From: Lampris incognitus
Lineage: Eukaryota; Chordata; Actinopteri; Lampriformes; Lampridae
Assembly (NCBI RefSeq): GCF_029633865.1
Contig: NC_079213.1
Coordinates: forward strand, 99,162,845 to 99,226,844
Direction: 5' to 3'
DNA: 64,000 bases
The notes below the pieces were generated by a model that made no database searches, was not told the origin of the DNA, and saw nothing but the letters and a program-made list of their open reading frames with translations. Positions 37,858-49,800 of this stretch are shown one piece after another (within the stretch, counting starts at the first letter, position 1; the number at the start of each line of letters is the position of its first letter). The position numbers and the translations under genes are program-made.

Positions 37858-40800
37858 TACTTAAATGTAAAACAGAAGGAAACTAAAGCCATAAAAAAGA
37901 AAGAACTCCAAACTTTTGCATTGATGTACTGTTCATGAACAATTAAGGTGACAGCCCATGCTTGATGGTGGTTTTGCCTGGTTACTGACTGGATTAGGTC
38001 CAGGTGGGGGTGGGGTTGTTTTGATGGGTGGAGCTGAGCCTTCCCCTGATTCATCATCCTGCTTGCTGATGTCGAGTGTAGTGAACAAGTTGGATAGCAG
38101 TCCCAGGATATGGATGATTGCTAGCTTATTGGAGGGATTGGGCTGTAGAGAAGGGAAAACAGGATAACAAAGATGGAGGAAAGGTTATTTACTAGAGGCT
38201 TGAATTGAGCGCATAATTTGCTTCAACCAAATTAATTTTGTGACATTGGCAAAAGGTTTATTTAGGGTATTAGAGTCTGCTTTGAAAAATGTCTCCTCAC
38301 ATAATTGTGCATCTTATTAAGAACATAAATTACCTCCCCAATGTAGGCATATTACCAAAATCCCATGATGTGAAATTCTATGATGTGAAATATATCCTTC
38401 ACAACACATGCACGCACACATGCACGGTTATATTCCCCTCGGGAGATGTCACTAATTAAGGCTTCATTAGTAGCATTTAATCACTGCTTGGTCTCCATGG
38501 TGATGAAACCGTCAGATTGTACAATAAAGAGAGGAGACATTAGACCAGTGGTATTCAACCATCAGCCATGAAGGGCCATGTGTATGCAGGTTTTCATTCC
38601 CACACAAAACTACACCGGCTGTGTTCACTGACTAAAGCCTCCTACAGACTGCGATTTTAGCAATCATATAAGTTTACTGCAAGCCACACTGTGCGATATG
38701 GATCTAATAAACTTGGGTACGACATCAGGTTTGATGTGTGTAGACTACAATAACACATACTGAATCGGAGGCTATGATGCAAGTCCATAAAAACGTCATC
38801 AGCATGCACGCCGCATCAGTGCGCATAATCAATCTACGCCGCTGGTAGAGCAACATGACGGCAAGCAGGAACTGAGTCCTTTCAATGGTCGCCGCAGCTC
38901 ATTTTGTTGCTCGTTTTGTTAGCTCGTTTTGTTTAATCCATCGCATTTGGGTCACAGATGCTAACAGTCTGTTTGTTTGTGTTTAGCACCAGCAAAGATT
39001 CTGCGTCGTGTTGATCAGTGTGTCATTTCGTGCTTCAGTTCTATTGGTTGGTCAGTAGACATTGGTCGTAGCAGCATTCACATTGTGAGATGGTCATCCC
39101 ACATTTCTGACACTGTCAGACTTGTGTCCCAGGTTATCTTTGGTTACAATACCATAATATTGGCTGTCTTTGAACCTGTCTCACAGTGCAACGTATGACC
39201 ACCGTTTTGGAGCCACGACCAAAGCTATCGCCATCTTTGTCTGAGACGGCCCAAATCACACAGTCTGTAGGAGGCTTAACACAGCTTCAGCTCACCTCGA
39301 AATCAGCTGGTGTCATGTTGGGTTGGAATAAAAACCCGCTCTCTCCATGGCACATGATGATACCACTGCATTAGACTCTCCTAACAGCAACAGTAGCTTT
39401 CTACCTCACACAAACACCCTTCATTAATTTTTTTGCATAATTAAAAAAATAGAATAAAAACATTTATTGTAGTGCGCTAACATTTCTCTATGTGTATTTG
39501 CTGTGTAAGGAAGACATGATTATTCAAAGCAATTGTATATGTACACTACCGTTCAAAAGTTTGGGATCACCCAAACAATTTCGTGTTTTCCATGAAAAGT
39601 CACACTTATTCACCACCATATGTTGTGAAATGAATAGAAAATAGAGTCAAGACATTGACAAGGTTAGAAATAATGATTTGTATTTGAAATAAGATTTTTT
39701 TTACATCAAACTTTGCTTTCGTCAAAGAATCCTCCATTTGCAGCAATTACAGCATTGCAGACCTTTGGCATTCTAGCTGTTAATTTGTTGAGGTAATCTG
39801 GAGAAATTGCACCCCACGCTTCCAGAAGCAGCTCCCACAAGTTGGATTGGTTGGATGGGCACTTCTTTGAGCAGATTGAGTTTCTGGAGCATCACATTTG
39901 TGGGGTCAATTAAACGCTCAAAATGGCCAGAAAAAGAGAACTTTCATCTGAAACTCGACAGTCTATTCTTGTTCTTAGAAATGAAGGCTATTCCATGCGA
40001 GAAATTGCTAAGAAATTGAAGATTTCCTACACCGGTGTGTACTACTCCCTTCAGAGGACAGCACAAACAGGCTCTAACAGGTACTATTTAATGAAGATGC
40101 CAGTTGGGGACCTGTGAGGCGTCTGTTTCTCAAACTAGAGACTCTAATGTACTTATCTTCTTGCTCAGTTGTGCAACGCGGCCTCCAACTTCTTTTTCTA
40201 CTCTGGTTAGAGCCTGTTTGTGCTGTCCTCTGAAGGGAGTAGTACACACCGGTGTAGGAAATCTTCAATTTCTTAGCAATTTCTCGCATGGAATAGCCTT
40301 CATTTCTAAGAACAAGAATAGACTGTCGAGTTTCAGATGAAAGTTCTCTTTTTCTGGCCATTTTGAGCGTTTAATTGACCCCACAAATGTGATGCTCCAG
40401 AAACTCAATCTGCTCAAAGAAGTGCCCATCCAACCAATCCAATTTGTGGGAGCTGCTTCTGGAAGCGTGGGGTGCAATTTCTCCAGATTACCTCAACAAA
40501 TTAACAGCTAGAATGCCAAAGGTCTGCAATGCTGTAATTGCTGCAAATGGAGGATTCTTTGACGAAAGCAAAGTTTGATGTAAAAAAAATCTTATTTCAA
40601 ATACAAATCATTATTTCTAACCTTGTCAATGTCTTGACTCTATTTTCTATTCATTTCACAACATATGGTGGTGAATAAGTGTGACTTTTCATGGAAAACA
40701 CAAAATTGTTTGGGTGATCCCAAACTTTTGAACGGTAGTGTACAGTAATAGGAGCTGTGATTCTGGGACTGTGGGCCACGATAATACATGTGTTTGGTAT

Positions 40801-43800
40801 CGTAAAGAGAACTGTTATCTGCTATGATGACATCTGGTGCGGAAGCAGCAATGCATCCGTCTTTGTTATGTTTGTTGTCTGTCCGTCATATGTAAGATAT
40901 CGCTGACTGTATTCTGACAAACTGGGGAAATGTGGCACCTCACCACTGAATTTCAGGTTTTTCAAAAAAAGGCACTGATGGGCCCATTGAGGAAGTTTTG
41001 AGTTACAAGGAATATGTTTATCATTTTCATTTATTTCTTTCGCAGCATTATCCAAGGTGTTTTATTATGATCGCAGCTGGCTTATTCCTTTGATTAATTA
41101 CTTTAATATATTACCACACAACAATCATAGCACTTGTTCTTAAAATCAAGTGCAAGCTGCGACACAGTGACTACATGTTTTTTTTGGCTTCAATCAAAAC
41201 CATAGCTGTCTGCCCCCACTATAACATAACCTGACAGTCCCCCCACTAGGTGCCACTGTCTGTCAGACCTCCAGACACAGCACATGATTTCATAGTCTGA
41301 TGTAATCGCCATACATCAAAATGCGAGACAGGAAAAAATAAGAAAAGGAAAAAGTTGGAAGGTAGGGAGGGACTGAGAGGAGAGAGAGATGAGAAGTTTC
41401 ATCTAAACTGACATCTCTGTTCACCCCAGCTGAGGTCTTCGCTTATGACAGAGCAACGGTTTAGGAGAGAATGTCTCCCTGGTTTCACACAGATAATGTC
41501 AAGAGCTGTATTTTTAGACTGCGTCAGCTCCACATTGTGAGCATCCAATGGAAGGGTTTATGTACCTAAGCTTCATTAGATTTGACACTTGGCGTCATGT
41601 GTTCAAAAATGGACAGCATTTCTTTGTATAAACAAATCAATATTTGCTGTGTGTATGTTTTAAATGCATTGTTACTCTTGCTGCGCCGCATGTGTGCACA
41701 CACGGGTGCACATGCACGGGTGCAAGAGAAAGGCAGTGAGTCAAAGCTACTGCCCTGTGAATCACTCCCCTATTGCACAGGGTCAACTCCAATCTGTTCC
41801 CGCAGAGAAATGTTCCACTGCAATGGCTCCATACAGACACAAGACCTGCTCCTGTGGCCATAGTCCAATTGTGTCTGCAGTGCTTGTGTGTGTCTGTGCT
41901 TGTGTGCGTGCGTGCGTGCGCATGCACGCACATGTTTTTGTGCTCATGTGTGTACATACTGTCTCCTCTGCTAGTTTCTCAAGTTGCTGTATATAGGGGG
42001 TGATGAGAGAGTGGAGGTTTCTCAAAATTTCTTCCACTGGGAGAGCAGAGAGCAAGAAACCCAGAGCCTGCATCAGCCACATACACTGACTCGTCTGCAA
42101 GTGAGAAAAGCACAAGTTTAGCTTCAGCTCAACCAAACTAAGAGCTTCATATTCCATTTAAACGTTTTTTATGATACAAATATTCTTTGTATTAATCTGA
42201 TAGACAGAGAAAGAGAGTTAAAGGGAGAGTAAGCGAGAGAGAGAGGACACGCACTGACCTTGTGAATCTGCTTTATAAGCACCTCCTAGAGAGAGGAGCA
42301 GGATGACTATATAGTTATACACGTTTTAGACACTTATCAAAACTACTTGAATTTAGCCATAAAAGTTTATTCCAAAAATACACTTGAAGCGACTTCAAAG
42401 AAAAAAACATTTTCTCAAGGAGCAATCAATTATAAAAAGACTGCCACTCCAAAGCCTTTTAAGAAATGAATAAAACTGTCTGGATAATAATTTGTGCAGA
42501 TGTTAAGACTAACTGGGAGAAGTGGGGGTATGGAGACAAAACACACACCTGAGAGACAGCTACTATGTTCGTTGCGTAGGGTGGCAGGTCATATTTGCAT
42601 TCCCTGCAGATTTTCTTGAGTGTGGAAACAGAGGAGACGGAGAGGTCCGGGTTCCCTAAGGCTTGCAGCACCAGAGGTAGGACACTACTCAGCATCACCG
42701 GGTGATCTGCCAGCCATTCTGCTAGAGCACCTGGCAGAGGAGTTAAACCAATCACACATGAACACTATCTGAAACTGTTGTGTTTTCCCGTAATTAAAGT
42801 GGGAAGAAATTTCTGTGGACATAATTTCGAGTATGTTAAAACTTTCACCGTCAAAAAAGTCTTCCATCTCACCCAGTTAGTTCACAATCATCCCTTTTAA
42901 TCATGGATAACAGCTCACCGATCTCACCATTATGGTGATATGTGTGATGGCTATCACCATTCGATGCTGATTTGGAAACCCACAGCCTACCACGCGATGC
43001 ACACCCCTTCAGATGGTCTTTTTTTTCTTCTCTCATTTAAACCGAAACTGTTTACAATGTCTACCAGAACCATGGATGTATTAAACTATGGATGACAAAC
43101 AAAAAAACGGTGGTCTTTCGTTTCAATGAAAGCTGCTCCCCCGGTGGAAGTGGCTGTTATAATCAACAATGCTGTTCTTACTGCATAGTTAGGCTACTAA
43201 TGAACTATAAAAGTACAGGCGTTAACCTGGCATGAGGTGTAGCCCAATTTGCTGTGAAAACCACAATCATTTGTGAACCTTGCATTTTCTATTAGTATAG
43301 CTCTTAGCCACCAATTAATGGGTGATTGAATGCTTGTATAAGCCAATGTCTTTATGTATGCTCAATAATTTAGGTAAGGAAATCACAGAAAGTTGAATCA
43401 GTTCATCTGGACACAACGTTTATTGAGAGAAACTTTCCTCACTCATCTAAATGTTTTTGTCATCAGTGTTTTTGTCTACGTCTGTGTCGTCGTGTGGAGG
43501 CGGTGTGTCAAAGGTGTCTGGCTGGGAGAGCTAGCATTGGATCAGCTGGGGCAGCCTGGTCGGTTTCATCCGATGGGCCCAGGGACCACGGCCCCTACCT
43601 GGAGCTGTGCCCAGGGAGGAAACACCAAGGGCAGTCTGACAGGACACGGAAGCGGGGCAGGCTAAGCTAACTGCTAGCCCATGCAGACCGGCAGTTCAGA
43701 CAGTCATCCTGGCTGGAGTTTGTTCTCTGGACAGAGGAATTTTTTTAGACTGCTGTGTTGTTAACTGTTTGTGTGTGTGTTTTTTTTTTTTTGATTGTTT

Positions 43801-46800
43801 TTTTTAAAATTATTATTATTATAATTTTTTTTGCTTTATTCGCTCTATGTTTTTGATGGTGTCGTTTTTGGAAAATTTTAGACGTGTGTTTTTGGTGTTG
43901 CACTGCTGTGGGCTGGGAGAAACAAAATTTCGTTTCTTTGTGTATGCAAGTACATGTAAGAAATAACAATAAATTGTTCCTGATTGCTAAGTGACCTCTT
44001 CAGTCTCAACTGACAGTATACAGTCTGTTGCAGTATACAATGCTAAGCACCATAGCACCAACAGCAAGTTGGTACATTTCTTTTGAATACTCAAAAACGC
44101 TGTTATTGTAGTTGTTCTGTTAAATATTTAAAGATGAACCAAACCCTAGACCATTTTAGCGAGTTTGCTGACATCCACAGGTTAAAAACCATAAACATGC
44201 CAGGCTGGTCTTGGTACTCTGTGATGTTAGCAAAGCAGGATAAACACAGCTGTAGATAACATTAACACTGGGTCTGCTGGATGTACAGTTAAGGTCAAAA
44301 TTATTAGCCCCCTTTATGAAATCAAACGAAACCCTTAACTTTTCCATGGAAATGGCCATAACCAAAAAGTGTCCAAAAGAACAAAGACAAAATCTCCACT
44401 AAGCTTGATTAAGATATTTCACACTGATGTGCTGAATTGAAACAAGAAAAAACAAAAATGACAAGGCCAAAATTATTAGCCCTCTGACAATTAATAGTCA
44501 ATAGATTAACCATTCTGACTCACAACTGACAACAACCTCTTATGGTAGTTCCTAACTAGGTTGGCACATGTCTCTTGAGGGATCTTAGCCCATTCTCCCA
44601 TGGCAAATTGTTCCAGCTCGTCCAAATTGCATGGTTTTCGAGCATGGACATTAACCTTGAGCTCCCGCCAGATTCTCAATAGGACTGAGAGCTGGGCTCT
44701 GGGAGGGCCACTCCAGGACCTTGATTTTGGTGTCCTTCAAAAAGTTTTGGACCAACTTGGATGTATGCTTCGGGTCTTGCTGGTAGACCCAGCAGTGACC
44801 TAAAGCTAGACTGGCAGCAGATTTCTTTACATTATCCTTCAAAATGTCAACATAATCTTCTTTCTTCATGATCCCATGCACCCGAACAAGGTTCCCTGTG
44901 CCTGAAGCAGCAAAACAGCCCCACAGCATTATACTCCCACCACCATGTTTAACTCTGGCAACTGTGTTTTTAGGGTTGAAGGCCTCTCCCTTCCTTCGCC
45001 AAACATAAGCAACATCCATGTGCCCAAACAGCTCAAGTATAGTCTCATCAGACCAAAGGACAGACTTCCAAAACTCATTCCCATGTTTCAAATGTTCACG
45101 GGCAAACTTCTGTCTGGCTTTGATTTGCCGCTGTGTGAACAATGGAGTTTTTCTTGGATGATGACCTCGAAGCCCACCACAATGAAGAGCCCTCACAACA
45201 GTCTTCCTTGAAACATCAAGTCCAGAAGAGGCCAGTTCAGCAACAGTCATCTTGGCAGAAATCCGGGGATTGTTGTTGACATTTTTCCTCTCCAAAGTTT
45301 TTGAAATCATTGCACTTTCGACCATGCCCAGGTTTGTTTCCAACAGAATGTGTCTCCTTGTGCTTTGCAATGATGCAACGCACAGCTGTTCTAGACACTG
45401 TGAAACGCTTGGAAATAGTAGTATAGCCTTCCCCCTTGAGATGAGCATCCACTATCTTCTTTCTGAGTTCCAGACTGATTTCTTTTCTTTTTGGCATGAT
45501 GAAATTACTTCTTACCAAGAATTTAAGAGTAGTCCCTCAATCAAGTGTTCAAGTGCCACTAGCTCATTGGAGTCCCTTAAGTAAAGTTCAAGCTGATTGA
45601 TTGCTCAGGTGTGGTTTGAAAGCTGATTGATTGCTCAGGTGTGTTTTGAAAACAGAAAAAAAAGCAGAAAATCACATGGGGGCTAATAATTTTGACCACC
45701 TCAGTTTTCACTACATTTGGTATAAAGGAAACCTGAAGATTTATTTTACATTCCAAAATGTACCAAATAGGAGCCTTAACATTGATGAATGTTTTGCTAT
45801 GTAAAGTTTTATGAATGATGCAAAAATTGGGCAGAATTTTAGGGAAATGTTTCATAGTTCCTTGGGGTATTTATAATTTTGACCTTAACTGTAGGTGTAG
45901 CAAAGAACCAGCATTGATAGTACTACTGACAATTGTTAGTGCTGTCTCTGTCCTTCTGTCAATGCTGACAGGAGCTGGCTAAATCAAACAGACCCACAAT
46001 AATAATAATAAAAATCATTACATTTATATAGTGCTTTTCTAGACACCCAAAGTGCTTCACATTGTTGTTAGCAACAGCTAACAATATTAATTAAGCTGGG
46101 TATTTGAAAGGAAAGTGTTTTTTAAGTATTTAAAAGAAGAGGGTGTCCAGGTAGCATAGCAGTCTATTCCGTTGCCAAATAAACACGGGGCTCGCCGGTT
46201 CGAATCCCCGTGTTACCTCCGGCTTGGTCGGGCATTCCTACCAACACAATTGGCCGTGTCTGCGGTTGGGAAACCGGATGTGGGTATGTGTCCTGGTCAC
46301 TCCACTAGCGCCTCCTCTGGTCAGTCAGGGCGCCTGTTCAGGAGGGGAGGGGAACTGGGGGGAATAGCGTGATCCCCCACGCGCTACGTCTCCCCAGCGA
46401 AACTCCTGTCAGGTGAAAAGAAGCGGCTGGCGACCACATGTATCAGAGGAGGCATGTGGTAGTCTGCAGCCCTCCCTGGATCGGCAGAGGGGGTGGAGCA
46501 ATGACCTGGACGACTTGGAAGAGTGGGGTAATTGGCCGGATACAATTGGGGAGAAGAAGGGGGGAAAATCCCCAAAAAAAAGTATTCAAAAGAAATGTAC
46601 TAACTTGCTGTGAGTGCTACGGTGGTTAGCATCATATACTGCAACAGATTTTATACTGTCACCTGAGTCAGTTGAGACTGACGAGGTCACTTAGATGAGT
46701 GAGGAAACATTTCTCTCAATAAATGTGTCCAGATAAACTGGTTCAACTTTCTGTGATTGTATAAGCCTGTTTACCAAAGCATTAAAAGAAATGCAGCCCG

Positions 46801-49800
46801 TTCTAAGCAGTCTATGCATTTTACCTTAGGGCTGCACGATATATCTTGTCAGCATATATCATAATTTATTCCTATTTAAGGGTTGATACACAGTTTGTTG
46901 CTGGTGAGTGACATGCAAGAGAGAGAAGGTCAGATGGAGTTACATTGTCTTTAGAGAAAACACATGACAGGATGCTAAGAGAAGAGGTGTGGTATTGAAT
47001 GAGGAAGTCGGAAGTTGCAGAGAAGTATGGCGGAGTGGTGCAGGATATGAGGGAAGTGTGACAGTGGTGAGGTGTGTGGTTGGAAAGACAGATAGGTTCA
47101 AGGTGGAGATGGGATTATATCAAGGATCAGCTCTGAGCCCTTTCTTGTTTGCAGTGGTGATGTACAGGTTGACGGACGAGATCAGGCAGGAGTCTCTGTG
47201 GACTATGATGTTCGCGGATGACATTGTGATCCGTAGCGAGAGTAGGTTGCAGGTTGAGGAGAGCCTGGAGAGGTGGAAGTATGCACTGGAGAGAAGAGGA
47301 ATGAAAGTCGTAGGAGCAAGACAGAATACCTATGCGTGAATGAGAGGGAGGACAGTGGAATGGTGAGGATGCAAGGAATAGAGATGACGAAGGCGTACGA
47401 GTTTAAATACTTGTTGTCAACTGTCCAAAGTAATGGGGAGTTCAGAAGAGAGGTGAAGAAGAGAGTGCAGGCAGGGTGGAGAAGAGTGTTAGGAGTGCTT
47501 TGCGACAGAAGGGTACCAGCAAGAGTTGAAGGGAAGGTTTAGAAGATGGTTGTGAGACTAGCTATGTTATATGGTTTGGAGACAGTGGCACTGATGAAAA
47601 GATTTTAATTGGGAGTGAGAAAGAAGAACAGAATTAGGAATGATAATATTAGTGGGACAGCTCAGGTTGAACAGTTTGGAGACAATGCAAGAGAGGCAAG
47701 ATTGAGATGGCCGGGACATGTGTGGAGAAGGATGCTGAATATGGAGCTGCCAGGGAAGAGGAAAAGAGGAAGGCCAAAGACGAGGTTTATGGACATGCAG
47801 GTGGCTGGTGTTGACAGAGGAGGATGCACAGGACAGGAAGAAATTGAAACGGATGATCTGCTGTGGCGACACCCAACGGGAGCAGCCAAAAGTAGTAGTA
47901 GTAGTATATTTTGGATACAGTTTATTTCCAACTTGTATCAAGATGCTCATTTTTCCACTGGTGATCCTTCTCTGCCTGCTGTGCACCGGGCACACACAGA
48001 AGTTGTCAGCTCTCATGACAGGATGGCCACATATTTACACACTACTCTTCAACAAAAATTAAATCTCTACAAATCAGCTTTTCCTATTATTCATTTTTAT
48101 TTTCTATGCAGATTCACTCCCCTACAAAATCACCCCAATCATTCTAGAAGGATTAATCTAACTAAAATGGAAGGAATCTCTGTCAGTATGTGTGGCTGTC
48201 CTTTGACTTTCTCAACCACTGTTCATCTGATCAACTTCACACTTGGCAGGTGTATTGCTGAGTACACAAGGCAGTGCATTATCGAGTGTGAAGTTGTTTG
48301 GATGAGTGGTCACTGGACAGCAAATTTTTTTCAAACGTTTTGCGTCCTGAAACAAAATTCGAGATTATGATAGACAATGTCAAGCTGAACACAAAAATAT
48401 TTCAGATTTGCTGTATCATGTAGGAATTTGGAGAAACATTAAAATAACTTTAATTGAACTTAACATGTTTAATTGCAGAATGATGCTGACACATTGTGTT
48501 AGTTCATCTGAGCTTAAAATGTTTTACAGCTGATTTTCGCTTGTACTCAGCATCTGGTGCCTCTCGTGTCAGTGTCCAACAATAGTTGGCCAGCATTGAT
48601 GGAGTCCAGTTGCCCTGATACCTCTTTTCCATGGTCGCAATGTCCTGGAGAAACCTTTCACCATGTTTGTCACTGACTGCACCAAGATCAGCAGGGAAGA
48701 AGTCCAAGTGTGAATGCAGAAAGTGAATTTTCAAATACTTGTTGCACTTCATGGTTTTGTATGCTTTAAACATGGTATCAAGCAGCTCAATGTACTTTGG
48801 TGCTCCGTAGTTGCCAAGAAAGTTCTCAGCAACATCCTTAAATGCCTTCCATGCTATTTTCTCTGGCCCCACTAACAGATCTTCTAACCCCGTCACTCTG
48901 ATTTGTGGACCAACAAAAATGCCTTCCTTAATCTTGGAATCGGTTATTCTTAGAAACATCTTTCTCAAATAGCGAAATCACAGCTAATGGGGATCCTGAT
49001 AAATAAACTAAACTAAACTTCTTTGTTCATTGCTTTCAGAAAAATTTTCATCAATCCCGAGTTTTATATGAAGAGGAGGCAGAAATATCTTTGTTGGGGC
49101 ATCCGGGTAGCGTAGTGGTCTATTTCGTTGCCTACCAACACGGGGATCGTCGGTTCGAATCCCCATGTTACCTCTGGCTTGGTCGGGGATCCCTACAGAC
49201 ACAATTGGCCATGTCTGCGGGTGGGAAGCCAGATGTGGGTGTGTATCCTGGTCGCTGCACTAGCACCTCCTCTGGTCAGTCGGGGCGCCTGTTTGGGGGG
49301 GGGGGGGGGGGGATAGCGTGATCCTCCCACATACTATGTCCCCCTGGCAAAACTCCTCACTGTCAGATGAAAACAAGCGCCTGGCGACTCCACATGTATC
49401 GGAGGAGGCTTGTAGTAGTTTGGAGCCCTCCTCGGATCAGCAAAGGGGGTGGAGCAGCAATCGAGATGGCTCGTAAGAGTGGGGTAATTGGCCAGATACA
49501 ATTGGGGAGATTAAGAGGGGGAAAGCCAAAATTAAAAATAATTTTTTTTTTCTTTGTTGGGTAAACAAGTGGTTTAAGTGCCACACTTTTCTGCCCTGGA
49601 ACAAAATGCTTACAAAGTGGCCAGTTCTTTTTAAAGTAATGTGACTCTTTAGCACGGCCATCCCATTCACAAAGGAAACAACAGTACTTTGTATATCCGA
49701 GCTGCATTCCTAGTAACAGTGCCAATACTTGTAGATCACCACAGATGTTCCAGTCGTAATTGTTGTGCTGTATGTGTTCCAACAGTTCCACGTTATTGTA

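Larger units (their letters stand above)
38143..41959 (-). other. ipo13 intron 12
   Basis: Contains a PIF-like element (38636-39276) and the palindromic Tc1 derivative (39544-40740). The remaining text (38143-38635, 39277-39543, 40741-41959) shows no recognised feature besides a GT/CA-rich patch at 41880-41955. Confidence 0.6.

Noticed and set aside
43393..43665. Possible small gene in GC-rich text
   Set aside because: Flanked by a dispersed repeat and resembling a LINE leader; no recognised protein.
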